Shown here piece after piece: positions 44,091 through 55,338 of a stretch of DNA of 64,000 nucleotides. The notes beneath the pieces were generated by a model. The model had not been told where the DNA came from and made no database searches. It saw only the letters and a program-made list of their open reading frames with translations. Position 1 is the stretch's first letter. Each line of letters starts with the position of its first letter. The position numbers and the translations under genes were made by a program. The DNA comes from Agrocybe praecox (Eukaryota > Basidiomycota > Agaricomycetes > Agaricales > Agrocybaceae). Where the stretch lies: NCBI GenBank assembly GCA_964017145.1, contig OZ024840.1, positions 2,232,001-2,296,000 on the forward strand, in the 5' to 3' direction.

Positions 44091-45819
44091 ATGAACTCTT
44101 TGGGCACTTCGTCGTCATCTACGACTCTATGGGCTACAGGTAATTCTATCTCGTGCGTCCGCCAAACATGTATATTAAACATGAAACACAGCGTCCAAGG
44201 AATGGGTAATCCAACCTAAGCCGAAGCCGGGTAGAAAACCAAAGAAGGATCTTGCCTCCCCCTCAAGAACTGAAAATGAGGTACTCAATTTTTTTTCTAT
44301 CTGTTTTCAAGGGACTATGAACGAATATTCGGCTACAGGTGGATACCAAAGGTCGTCGCACGCAGAACCGGTTAGTCGACATTATATTATTAATAACTCT
44401 GACAGTATGTGATGTGTATTTTGTAGAGCGGCTCAGCGGGCTTTTCGAGAGAGGAAACAATCGCAGCTTTCAGAGCTACAGGCTCGTATCCAAATGTACG
44501 AGCAGGGAGAAATCGAAAGAAACGTCGCCCTTCAGAGCATTGCCAAACGCCTCAAAGAAGAGAATGAGAAGCTGCGCAAAGAAAATGCAGAATTGCAAGC
44601 CAAACTACTGCAAATTCAACAGCAACAAGAACTTTTATCTGCGCCTCGTGAAATTCATACTCTAGAGGTCACAGAAAAGAAACGAGAAAGGGATGAATCC
44701 CTGTCTCTTATGCCTACACAACCATCTGCGCAAAAGAAACCCCGGAATGGCCCTAGCTTGGGCTGCTCTTTGGTGCCCTCTGCAGCTGCCTTCCCCGCAT
44801 CGTCTCCCCCGTCGATGGTTTCTTCTCCGGATTCCAATGGGACGTCCGACACGCATTTTTCCGCTATGTCTTACGACATACAGGCGGAAATAAATGTTAA
44901 TGCATTCAATCATTTCCCATCCGAAATGAGTATAGATACTAAAAATTCGGATGCCTTCAGTTCATTTGGGTGTGGATTTTGTGATGAAGGCAGTATTTGC
45001 GTTTGTCGTGAAATCGCGGTGCAACACATTGTCAACACCCACCCACCCGATGATTTTAATGAAGCCCGTACGCATTTTCAACAAACCCACGACACAGCTC
45101 TGGAGCCTACTATCCAAAGCCAAGCTTCATCCATCCTTGACAATCTACCTGCATACCAGCCTCCCGTAGCGCTCCGTAAGCGAGCCGCCAGAGCCCCCAT
45201 TAATTCGGTATTTCCGATCAAAATCGCATCGACCTCAAAGGAAACCCTTGATGCAAATTGCTCTGGGGATCCCTCGAACTGTTTGGCGTGCGGAGATGAT
45301 TCATTTGGAAAAGCGTTTTGCGCAGCGATAGGAATTTCAGCGTCAACGGCCTGTGACGATTGCCCTTCCAAGGCTTCTTCAACCGCTGGAGGTGGATGTT
45401 GTGGTCTAAGCAGCAACGGAATGCCTTGTGCAACTTGCCCATCTACCAAGAACTCCATTGTCTCCCCGGAAGAGGTGTCGGATTATATCCCTACCAATGA
45501 TGCCTGGCGTAAACTTAAAGCTCATCCAAACGTCGAATTTGCCGATCTATCACTCCTCGCAGAAGTCGTCTCCAGTAGATCCAAATGTTCAGGCCCTCGA
45601 TTGGTTATCTCTCCCGCATTTGAAGACGGAAGGACTAATTCCACGATCGAACATTTAAATGACGTTAGAAAGTTCGAAGGGCAGAGAAGAGATACTTCTC
45701 CACCTCCGAGGTTGGTCCCACAAGAAGTCTTGTTGGAATGCGGGAGACGGAGAGTACGTCAGGTACATGCAGATGGTGTACAGGAAGCTCTTCGAATGCT
45801 CGATGCTAAATTCATGTAG
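44091..45819 (+). CDS. HAPX: HapX bZIP iron-homeostasis regulator
   Basis: Four exons: 44091-44139, 44192-44280, 44339-44370, 44427-45819, giving 520 residues. HapX acts with the CCAAT-binding complex to repress iron-using pathways under iron starvation and to help resist iron excess. The CBC-contact (Hap4-like) motif SKEWVIQPKPKPGRKPK lies at residues 18-34 and is followed by a bZIP basic region NRAAQRAFRERK (56-67) and a long coiled coil. Cysteine-rich iron-sensing segments are CGFCDEGSICVC, CLACGDDSFGKAFC and CCGLSSNGMPCATC. The start at 44091 is preferred because homologues begin shortly before the SKEW motif and because it leaves the GATA element outside the coding region. An ATG at 43974 is the alternative. 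The second exon is phase-locked to the first by AT|A of WATASKEW. Confidence 0.9.
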
Positions 45820-45920
45820 TTATATCAAAGACTAAGTACATTGACCACCTATACTATCCCGTACAAAACTACGCATAATTTCACTGGTTGTTCATAAATG
45901 TATGCATAATCTTTATTGTT

Positions 45921-48350
45921 TCAAGCATGCCTTTCGTCACGAGTATAGTAATGACGATATGAACGAATGATTGCTCTGATCTGATCATATACAGCGTGTC
46001 GCTCAATCCTTGACAGCACCCTTCGGTTTGATGGGGAGTCATTGAGAGAACAGAAATGCGATACTAATGTCAGTAAATCTGACCCCCTGAGCTCCTCTGG
46101 AAATGGCGCAATGTAGATCCACAACTTCATCAATACGTTACGGGCTTCTTTATATTCTCCCTTCGCATAGAATGCACTGACAACAGCATTTATGGATGCA
46201 ATGTCAGGTGCTATTCCAGCTGAAAGCATCTCCTCGAACGCCCGTATAGCGGATTTGGGATCACACTGACGCGCATATCCAGCAATGAGACTAGTGTACA
46301 TAACCACATTGGCTTGAACTCCAGCTTCCTGAGCGATCTTCAAGACTGCCGTCGCAGCTCGGAAATCTCCCGCCAGAGAGTATCCTTCCACAAGAGATCC
46401 AAAATGATATTCGTTAGGTCGCATCCCACGAGCCATTAGGGTGCGAAGAATGCGATGCGCACTTTGCACGTCCACATGTAAAACGGAATGACGTCGCATA
46501 CGATAGAATGTCATGACGCTGTCGGCTTTCACGCTATTAGAATATAACATCTCGACGACAGGCCGTGCGGCTGAGCGGTAGGACAGATGGTCGCCAAGCG
46601 CGATGCCGGCCATGGGGTCGAAATCATCAGTTTCTTCCAATAGGCGTATTTGTTTTCGAGATGGAAGGTGACGAAAAGGTGAAAGCGGCAGGGTATTCCA
46701 CTGTCTCGATCGTCTTCCCCATGCACTGCGAATATATTTGTGTCTTTCATCCCGAAATATACGACCGACAATATGATGCATGTGCTTTAACGAAGGCGGG
46801 ATATTTTTTGATAGAAGTGCCCGTAGAACTTGAAGGAGAGTCCGAGCATGAGGAACGTTGACTTTGTTCATATATGACAACAAAAGTTCGAGTGTTCGGG
46901 AATTTGGTTGGACATCGTTCGCATGCATTGTGGCAAAGACGGCAGGTACGCTCCCAAAACCTCGACGCTTAAGCACTCCACGTAGCAATGCATTGGATGA
47001 CCTAGCCGTGAGAGTCAAGTGGCTGAGATCCATGGAGGTGGCATGAATTCTGTCACTGAACCCGTCCATCAAAGAACGCAATTCTTTGAGATGGGGGTCT
47101 TTACACAATTTAGCAATCAGCATAATCGCAGCGTCCCCGTACCCTCGCAGGAAATAGGTATGAGTAAGAGAAACGACAAAATTCTGAGTAAGGGCCGTTC
47201 CCGTAGAAGTTGTCAAATCCGCGAGTTGAATAGCGCCGTCGTAGTCCGATTTGCGAATCAAGTGATTCATGAGGATAGCAACCGTATTAGCATTGGGACA
47301 TACTTCGGTGACCGGTAGTAAAGAATAGACAGTTTGCTCCTGGTTGTCTAATTTCTCGACAAACCAGGAAACCATGCTACCAAGAGGGGCCGTTTGCTTG
47401 AATAATGACAGCATAAATTTCGATGTTGCCAGGTCATTTATGTCCAAATACGATTGAATCAGGCGGTTCACAACTTCGGTTCTCCTATCTGGAGGAAGGT
47501 TATGTAAACTTTGAATCGCATTTTGGCAGACTTCAGGGTCAACGCCGAAATTTCTGTAAAGATTTCCGACAGTAGCATGAGTCGTTTCGTCCACAGGAAA
47601 GCCAGCCTTCTCCATGCTCCGAAGACAGTCTTTAGCTGCTTCTATGTCGTTATTTCTCAAACAACCCGAAAGAATGATGTTGAAAGTTCTTCGGGAGGGA
47701 GTTATTCCTGCTGCATTAAACTCCTCGGGGACTTGTCGCATGATAGTATATCGTTGGGACTCCATTAAAGCCAGGGTGCGCCAATTCAAAAGCCTCAAAG
47801 TCGTATGACCTAGATCACTTCTGGCCTGTGCAACGACAGAAAGCACCGCAGCCCATTTGTGTGCCTCGGCGAAGCGGTAAGCCACTGATTCATAGCCACT
47901 GGCGTCCACAGGGTACCCAAGTCGTTGTACAAGGTGGAGGATCTTGAGGGCAGAAAAGGGGGCTTTGAATTGAGCAAGCCGTTTGACTAACTGTCTAATC
48001 TTTTTGCGTTGGCGCAAGAAAAGCAGAAGCGATGGCGAGTTGTTAATGAATAGTAAAGTCTTCTCTAGGGTTGGGTCGTCCAGAAGGGTATCTACGACAC
48101 GGCTGAATTCCGGATGTGTCCAAGAGAAGTTCAGGTATTTCAAGACATTGGACGGGTCCTCTGCGGAGAATACTGGTATTGTGGTTCTTGCCGTGCTGGC
48201 AGACGCGGAGACTTGTCGAGGACGTGGAATGATGGAAGGTGGAAGTGTGCTGGCATTGGAAATCAAATTGAGCGTTGGATATTTGCATTTTGCGAAAATC
48301 GACTCCAGATGTCGCTTCTGAGAAAAAAAATGCCTCTGGAGCATGGACAA
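45921..48350 (-). CDS. Pentatricopeptide repeat protein, probably mitochondrial, intronless
   Basis: One uninterrupted frame of 809 residues. The N-terminus (MSMLQRHFFSQKRHLESIF) is basic and free of acidic residues until E17, consistent with a mitochondrial presequence. PPR units of about 35 residues are recognisable at 210-245 (TFNIILSGCLRNNDIEAAKDC) and at 640-740 (YHFGSLVEGYSLAGDFRAA, YTSLIAGYARQCDPKSAIRA, INAVVSAFYAKGEYKEA), with degenerate ones between. PPR proteins bind organelle RNA one base per repeat to guide its processing or translation. The exact target is unknown. The absence of introns across 2.4 kb contrasts with every neighbour. Confidence 0.85.
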   Translation of the reverse strand: MSMLQRHFFSQKRHLESIFAKCKYPTLNLISNASTLPPSIIPRPRQVSASASTARTTIPVFSAEDPSNVLKYLNFSWTHPEFSRVVDTLLDDPTLEKTLLFINNSPSLLLFLRQRKKIRQLVKRLAQFKAPFSALKILHLVQRLGYPVDASGYESVAYRFAEAHKWAAVLSVVAQARSDLGHTTLRLLNWRTLALMESQRYTIMRQVPEEFNAAGITPSRRTFNIILSGCLRNNDIEAAKDCLRSMEKAGFPVDETTHATVGNLYRNFGVDPEVCQNAIQSLHNLPPDRRTEVVNRLIQSYLDINDLATSKFMLSLFKQTAPLGSMVSWFVEKLDNQEQTVYSLLPVTEVCPNANTVAILMNHLIRKSDYDGAIQLADLTTSTGTALTQNFVVSLTHTYFLRGYGDAAIMLIAKLCKDPHLKELRSLMDGFSDRIHATSMDLSHLTLTARSSNALLRGVLKRRGFGSVPAVFATMHANDVQPNSRTLELLLSYMNKVNVPHARTLLQVLRALLSKNIPPSLKHMHHIVGRIFRDERHKYIRSAWGRRSRQWNTLPLSPFRHLPSRKQIRLLEETDDFDPMAGIALGDHLSYRSAARPVVEMLYSNSVKADSVMTFYRMRRHSVLHVDVQSAHRILRTLMARGMRPNEYHFGSLVEGYSLAGDFRAATAVLKIAQEAGVQANVVMYTSLIAGYARQCDPKSAIRAFEEMLSAGIAPDIASINAVVSAFYAKGEYKEARNVLMKLWIYIAPFPEELRGSDLLTLVSHFCSLNDSPSNRRVLSRIERHAVYDQIRAIIRSYRHYYTRDERHA

Positions 48351-48705
48351 CTGAAAACCGTCCTGATAGCCAGAGGTTCACAACGACCCGAGTGCAGATC
48401 TGCAAACAAGAATATGTTATAATTACATTTCTGTTAACAACGAAAGAAAGGACGCGCCTTTCTGCAGTCAAATTGTGACGTCCTACAATATATGGACCAT
48501 GGAATTATTTGGGTTGGACGCGCTGAACGAGCGAAGGAGAATTAAGGCAGAACGTACGCGTCCAAAAAAATGTCGGAGAGTGGGGAACAATTCGGTCTTC
48601 CCACGCACAAATACGCTTACATAATAGGCCTCGAGTCGTAATTTAGGTTCGCGACTGCTGGCGAAGGGCTACCGATGGAATCTAGTCCCCTCCATTACCT
48701 TCCAG
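48351..48705. promoter_or_regulatory. Shared promoter, PPR gene / SLC35F-type transporter
   Basis: 355 bases between divergent starts, with a TGACGTCC at 48476-48483 that resembles a CRE half palindrome. An upstream ATG at 48675 opens a 16-codon frame ending just after the transporter ATG. Confidence 0.5.
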
Positions 48706-50219
48706 ATGGACAATCCGCCTGCTAGTAGTCCCACAGAACACACAAGTATTCAACCTCAACAGAGGAAAGAATATCTTACAGGCATCGCCTTGCTTTTGCT
48801 TGTCGTCGTTCTCTGGACTTCTTCAAACTTCGTGACCCAGGTATGCTCGCCTCCTGCCATCTGATCACCAACTTATATGCTTCACAAGGACCTCTACGAA
48901 GGAGGATATGACAAGCCTTTCCTGTAAATTGCTTGGACCATGATTTGGCATTTCTGTCTACTGATCATAATTCGTTTCCTTAGTGTCACATTCCTGAATA
49001 CCAGTTCATTTTCCGTCTATTTAATTCCATTCCTTATCCGGAGATGGTACTCCAGTAGCAATAATATCACTGCAAAAAGAAGGCTCTCTCATGTTTATGG
49101 GTAAGCATTCGCAGATTGTGATCTTACATGTTCCTACTGATCCGTGGTAGATCCAACACTGAATACCAACCTTTGACCTCAGAAGAGTCACCAGAGGTAG
49201 CTTTGCCATTTGGCTGAATTATAAATTTGGCTGACCTATGATTAAAAAAGTCTCGTGAAGGAATATATAGATCTTCGCACGATGTTCAGACATTACCGCC
49301 TTTAAACGATAGAGAGACGGCTCATCTTGCCTTGTCGTTCTGTCTCATCTGGTTCATCGCGAACTGGTCTGTCAATGCGTCTCTCAGATATACAAGTGTG
49401 GCTAGTGCCACTATACTATCCAGTATGAGTGGTGAGTAATTCACGTATTCTGATAACCGCCTTTTCATTGATGTTGGACCGTCCCTCGAAGGATTTTTCA
49501 CTCTTGCCATTGGCCGTGTGTTTCGAGTAGAGAAGCTCTCACTCATTAAAATTGGTGCTGTCACTACCAGGTAAAGTTCATTACAACAATTATGGTTCAT
49601 ATTTCTCACCGTTCCTAGTTTTCTGGGTGTTGCCGTTGTCTCAATGTCCGACTCTCAAACAGATCACTCCGGCCAGACCGTAACAGAGAGAGCTTTCAAT
49701 GTGCTCGTTTTGTTTGGAGACTTCCTTGCTCTAATATCAGCTCTATTTTATGCGATGTATGTGATTCTTCTCAAAGTTCGAATCAAGTCCGAGTCCCGCG
49801 TCGATATGCAACTCTTCTTCGGATTCGTTGGCCTATTTAACATCATCGGATTGTGGCCTATCGGTATCTTGCTCCACCTGACTGGTGGCGAGATCTTTGA
49901 ACTGCCTTCTACTGCAAAGGCAATGTCGGCGCTATTAATCAACGTATGTTTTCCCTTTGTTGTTCAACCCCCCTCGAGTTTTGAATTCTCATAGATGGCT
50001 ATCACCCTTTCGAGCGACTATATTTACGTTCTTGCTATGCTCAAGACCACCCCTTTGGTCGTTACAATCGGTTTGAGTCTTACCATACCCTTCGCCGTTC
50101 TGGGAGACTTCCTGCGCGACAGGCCAACACATTTCGTAGTGATCTTTGGAGCATTGTTGGTGCTGTGTAGTTTTGTTGCAATCGGATTGGAAGATTCTAA
50201 GGAACAGGAGGAGGCCTAA
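48706..50219 (+). CDS. SLC35F5/Thi74-type DMT transporter
   Basis: Eight exons: 48706-48840, 48889-48923, 48984-49100, 49151-49196, 49251-49431, 49492-49570, 49619-49943, 49995-50219, giving 380 residues. This is a drug/metabolite-transporter family membrane protein of the yeast YML018C/Thi74 and human SLC35F5 type, likely vacuolar, with about ten helices. Seen: LLLLVVVLWTSSNFVTQ (helix 1), ANWSVNASLRYTSVASATIL, GFFTLAIGRVF, and DFLALISALFYAMYVILLK, with an EamA pattern repeated in each half. A hydrophilic loop after helix 2 carries YQPLTSEES. The ATG at 48706 is used because the upstream one at 48675 hits a stop. The substrate is unknown. Confidence 0.85.
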
Positions 50220-50373
50220 AGTTGCTCGTTTGAAAGCAACGGTACATTAATAAATGGAATTGAATTACGAATTGGACTGGCCGTAGTATATGCTTTTCGA
50301 TGTTTTGGACTACTGCTATACGCTATGTACATTTTGTATTAATATCAAACTAAAACGCTCTGATCTATCCTAC

Positions 50374-51438
50374 TCATTTAACAACCATCCCATCAGTCAT
50401 TATTTGCATTGACACAACACCATGACTCGAGCGATCGGAAACTCGAGCGATCCAACGCACTTCACCAGGGTTGTCAAGTGTGTTCGGGAAACCACCCGAT
50501 GTAAGGGTTATTCGGTGAAGTACAGGGAAAGTGGTGCCAGAATTTTGCGTCTGGGAGGCACCGACATCGATAATTGGGTGAGGGTAAGTATACGCAGACT
50601 GAGGATTATCACTCTGGTATTGAGTAACATTGGAAGCCGATTGTACCTGCTGAGAAAGTCCCCATTCAGTTAGAACTATGCTCAAGCCATAATCCACTCG
50701 AAGCCTTTCAAGAGAGGAAAATATCTCAGGACTCGGTATAGCGCCGGCCTTCGTAGAAAAGGTGGAACGTAATTGTTCTGCAGTAAAGCGGTCGAACCAC
50801 ATAAAGGCGTCAATTGAATGTATGGCCACCATTCCTAAGTCGACGTCCGGACAATGCTTAGCATGGTATTTCGGAAGATGCATCAAGGTTGCTGCGAGGT
50901 GGCCCGAAGATATTGGTCGAAAAACATGGGTATGCTTTAGACATTGTTCAACGCAGCGCGTCACGTCTGAAGCAGGCAAAAACTCTTGCAACCTGTGGAC
51001 GAGAATTTCACGGAACCTTGATATTTGGAAGTAACCATCCAAGTCTAAGACGAATGCTGCTTTATCCCAACCATTGATAGGGTGGTTGGCTGGCAAAACA
51101 CAAGTAGCCACAAGGAAATAAAGGAGGTGCGTTTTCCCAGATCCCGAAGGGCCGTTGATTGAGATAACAGATCCATTTACTGGTCGCTCAACGGCAGCCA
51201 AGTATGAATCAAGAGAAGGAACCGCTGTCAAAGCAGGGGGTGTGACTAAGGAATACTAAATGCCAGCTTGAACGTGAAATTTTAAGAGAGCGACAATACT
51301 TTTATGTTTGACGGATACGAGGAACTATATTCGCAGGGTCAGTAAATACTGGATGGAAATAAGAGAATTATTAACCTGCTGGAGGGATTCCGACTGAATT
51401 TGACGAAGGAATTGTTCTGCCGAACTCGAGGCAGACAT
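50374..51438 (-). CDS. XRCC2-like RecA-family DNA repair protein
   Basis: Exons 51438-51376, 51324-51319 (candidate 6-base exon) and 51255-50374, giving 316 residues. XRCC2 is a Rad51 paralogue acting in homologous recombination. Walker A is GPSGSGKT at residues 58-65. The strand AAFVLDLDGYFQISRFREILVHRL matches the XRCC2 pattern of a Walker-B-like Asp pair followed by a helix. A third block, LGMVAIHSIDAFMWFDR, follows. Without the 6-base exon a single 120-base intron also keeps frame and the protein loses F22 and L23. Two introns of 51 and 63 bases fit the local size better, and QQFLYSL reads well. Other Rad51 paralogues cannot be excluded. Confidence 0.75.
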
Positions 51439-51632
51439 GATGGTACTATTCATCTATCATACATGCATTTGTATCTTTATTTGTCACCACCGACCACGAC
51501 GGTGACCAGGCTTTCTTACTCCTTTACTTTAACCCATCAACCGGTTGTATATCTTCTTGCTTTCTCCTTTCTTTTTATCTCTTGCTTTGGGAAAGACCAT
51601 TCACGAATACTTACGACTTCGACACGACCGCC
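51439..51632. promoter_or_regulatory. Shared 194-base promoter, XRCC2-like / coiled-coil protein
   Basis: Divergent starts 194 bases apart. The plus-strand side is CT-rich (51540-51580), a usual fungal core promoter texture, and ends in a good start context CGCCATGG at 51633. Confidence 0.5.
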
Positions 51633-54037
51633 ATGGCGACCACATTCCCCAAGGCAAATCCGCCTACCTCAAGGCGTGGATCAACTTCTCCGTCTATTTC
51701 ACCAACTCTTGCAAGAGGAGCCACTGCACGCTCGGCAGCGTCTCCTCGACTTTCGGCCTTGAATACTCCTAGCTCCCGTCGACCTGCACTTAAACCAACG
51801 TCTCCGCCCCCGGTAGTTAATGGTGAAGCACATGAGGCCCTGGCAGCTTCGCTGCAACAAGAAACTGATCAAAAAGAACAGGTAAATAGCCAATCTAGCA
51901 CTCCTGGCCTTTCGCGGATAGAATTAATGAATATTGGGTATCAGCTTCTTCTCAAGATCCAAGAGAAGGATCAGTTAATTTCGAATTATGTCACGGAAAA
52001 CACAAATATCACTTCAGCTCTTTCAAGTGCAGAAACTAGGCTCAACGAGCTGTATGCGGAACAATCAAGATGGGAAACGGAGCTTGCTCAGCGAATGGAT
52101 ATATCCGAGAAATTGAGGGAGCAAGTGCGAGAACTAGAGAAAGAAAAACGGGACCTACAGCGTAGATATAATGAGCAGGTGAGCCTTTACTTTATCCATG
52201 ATAACTTGTAACGCTAACATTTTATAACAAGACGGCTACCTTTGAGGCCGAACGTCAGGCTTTCTATGACAATGAGCAACACCTCAAATCGCGCATTCAA
52301 TCTCTCACTCAGTCGCGCAAACGTGTTGAACTCGCCCCAAGTATTGCGGAAACAGAAGGAGACAATGAGCTGCAGGATGAAGAACAACCATCGTCACCGC
52401 GTTCACCACTTGACAGAGAATCTCAGCAAAACTTTAATGACCCGGAAAGCGAGCCTGCGGAAATGACTTCTTTGAAATTGGAGTTATCCACCTTATCAAC
52501 CTCTTATGCGTCTCTGCAAAGTACTTTGATCTTAATGCAAACGCAGTTGGTTGATTTGAAGAGAGTCAATCAAGAGCTCCAAGAAGAAAATGAAAGCTAC
52601 ATGATTCTTCTCCGAGAGAAGACCCTCAGCGGACAGTTTGACCTTATGAGGCAGGTTGGGGGAGCAGCGAGCAGCGACGACGAGTCGGAAGGCGACGAAC
52701 CCAGTACTGATGTTAGCAGCATGCGTAGTCATGGACGAAGCACTCTGGATCGAGTTGAAGAAGAGCCCTCCGACATTCTCGACACAGAGTTACCCGGGAA
52801 TATATCCGACTCCGAAGACCAGTCTGTGCGCGGCTCTCGTCATCCTAACCGGCCAGAACGCAAGCGTACAACATCTCATGGCGGTCGTGGGGAGTCGCTG
52901 GCAGACTTACCTATTACTGGGCCCGGATTAGACCTTGCAGCAGAGTTAGGAAGAGCCGAAAACAAAGACATCCTGGCTGGCAATTCCATAGACGATCGTG
53001 ATCGCCCTTCTGCAAAGACGAAACGCAGCAAGAACAAACTTGATTCCTCCAAGGCCAATACAGAATCTGGTGGCATGGAACCAAGTTCCTCTAACCCGGA
53101 CATAGATGCTCTGAGGACGGAAGTCAAGTCTCTCAAAGATGCTAACAAGGCTCTTTCTTTATATGCATCCAAGATCATTGACCGCATCATAGCCCAGGAA
53201 GGATTTGAACACGTCTTAGCAGTTGATTATGATAAAGAACCTACAACACCTTCTACTGCTGTACCACATGCCAACGTATCTAGGTCTCTGCCTTTCAGTA
53301 GCCCAGCGAAAGCACGACCCCAATCCGTTAACTTTGGTCGCTCAACTGCTCTTTCAAACTCCCTCGCTGACGCGAAGACACCACTAACCCCAAAGACGGA
53401 TGCAAAGACCAAGAGAAGATCTCTATCGTTCGATTGGACATCATTCTCCCTCTTTAACAACACCGATAAGAAACCGGAGCCGACACCTAACCTTCGTCCG
53501 TTGACTTTAAAACCAGGTGCGGTGCCCGTTACAGGAGCCAGAAAGCTCGATAACTTCGAGGATGAGGAGGATCGCAAAGAGAGGGAAAGACTGCATGCCA
53601 CAATGAAATTGATGGGAATCCAACCTCCTCCCCAAGCATCCCCTGCTATTGGTTCGCCGCTTCCTCCTGCTATGGAACGTGCAGTTACTGCCCCAAATCC
53701 TAGCACTGCAAAGAGTAACCGAAGATTTTCTCTTTTCGGTTCTAAATCATCCGTCGATTCTGCAGAAACCGCTTCTTTCGATTCTTCCTCATCTCTGAAT
53801 CAGTTCAATCGTACCTCGTCAAACCTAACGGAGGAAGCTCTTGAACATGCTGAAGCTGAGAGTTCCCTTGCTGCGCTTGATGCTCGCGAACGGGAAATCA
53901 GTGCCGAGATCGCTAAAGGTTCTAGTGGAGGGTTTACCGAAATCTCACGTAGGACAAGTAGAAGGGCAAGAAGGAGCGCAGGAGGAAGTAGTGGAAGCAC
54001 CGTTTGGAGCGCTGGAATGAGTGGGGAAAATGACTGA
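51633..54037 (+). CDS. Large coiled-coil protein with disordered C-terminus, function unknown
   Basis: Two exons: 51633-52178 and 52232-54037, giving 783 residues. The N-terminal 80 residues are Ser/Pro/Arg-rich. Strong heptad patterns run at about 100-240 (IQEKDQLISNYVTENTNITSALS and EKLREQVRELEKEKRDLQRR) and 285-330 (KLELSTLSTSYASLQSTLILMQTQL). Another short one lies near 500 (DALRTEVKSLKDANKALSLY). The rest is disordered with many Ser/Pro sites and ends in ISRRTSRRARRSAGG. It resembles fungal scaffold proteins of secretion or polarity, but I cannot assign a family. The Kozak-like CCGCCATGG decided the start over an in-frame ATG at 51582. Confidence 0.75.
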
Positions 54038-54258
54038 TCGAACCCATGTACTGATTATCTTCAGAGACTGTAACATAGAAGACACCAGGGACAGTCATAC
54101 ATTTGTGTTGTGGATTATATGTTAAATTAATATGATACCCTCCTTTCTTCAACATTCTTTTCGTCTTTGCACCTATCTTTGACATACTTGTACACTGGTT
54201 CTGCTTACTCTAGATGGAATGTTGGCCCTATTTTCCAACAACCCATGCATAGAGCGAA

Positions 54259-55048
54259 TTATTTATGGAGTTTTTGTGGTAATAAAGTGTTTTTAGCGTG
54301 CGTCCTAATTGTTTGAAATGGGTTTGATGAAAACTCAGGATTAGTGAGGATGAGTGGATGGCGTAGCCGCTCGAGTTCCCTGCATAAATTTTTTAATTCG
54401 GATGTAACATGACAGGACATAGTAGAAAAGAAAACATACAATGCACGTTTCCTCTGGGCTTTTGAAAGAGGTGCGGATTGGCTCTTCCCAATCGTTCCAG
54501 GCTTTGCTGCTGATTTTGAGGGCCCTTTTGAAGACTCGGCTCCTGTGGCAGAGTGTTCGTCGTCAGAGATGTCTTCTTTTTCCAGAGAAACGATGGCAGA
54601 TTGCAGCTCATTCAAGCTCCCAGAAAGTTCCTGTTTCGCTTTTCGTTTGAGGCGACGCTGCTGGGACTTGGAAATTTCCTTTACGCTGGGATTTAATTCT
54701 GGAAAAGGAGGGAAATAAGATTATCTTAATCGCAATCGGCGCGTATGGCCATCACTTACTTTGCAAGAACGCCTCCCGCTTTTGAATCTGTTTTTCCTTT
54801 TTACTCTGTTGTACAGGTAGCTCACGGTTCGGTGCCTCGGAAACGGGTTGATCTATAGGCATTACAGCATCATCGGTACTCGGTAGAAGCAACGAGGGAA
54901 GAGCGTCGTCATTTGTGCTCAATTGCGATGTTTTTGACAACTTGACAGAGTCATGATGCTTTTTTGGGCGGTTTCGCGATGCCTTAGGCTGGTAGATTAC
55001 GATTTAGTAGAGACGAATGTCAGCTAAGGGGACGGTAGTAAATACCAT
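54259..55048 (-). CDS. SLX9: Slx9-type ribosome biogenesis protein; start codon alone in its exon
   Basis: Four exons: 55048-55046 (ATG only), 54988-54760, 54698-54440, 54379-54259, giving 203 residues. Slx9 is a small basic protein on pre-40S particles, aiding ITS1 processing and export. Seen: MPKASRNRPKKHH, then KKEKQIQKREAFLQSK, SKSQQRRLKRKAKQEL and the C-terminal block NPFQTIRTHAKNTLL, all matching the family layout. The 57-base intron after the ATG has a good donor (GTATTT) and acceptor (CTACCAG). No in-frame ATG exists in exon 2 before residue 45, so this start is the natural reading. It is convergent with the coiled-coil gene. Confidence 0.8.
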
Positions 55049-55338
55049 TCACGCAAGTGTCTGGAAGTCAAGGACGGAGAATGATAGCGATATAGCAGAA
55101 GTCAAATTGAAATGATCGTACATAGTACATACATATCATCCGTGGGAAGTTGGGCGCAATAATACAAAATTGAATTTGGATGCCAGTTGAATGACATAGT
55201 ATCAACTAGGAATGATGGCACGAAAGGTAGGGGCATATGTCATGGTAACTAATCTACAAAAAAGTACAGTATATGTAAAGTAAATAGAATAGATTTGTCA
55301 TTATGTGTAGGAAAGTCCGTGGAAAGAGTGTACTGAAA

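Noticed and set aside
44662..45458. Minus frames of 65-126 codons with several cysteines or prolines
   Set aside because: Antisense of the long HapX exon.
46565..48478. Plus frames of 60-112 codons
   Set aside because: They are antisense to the intronless PPR gene.
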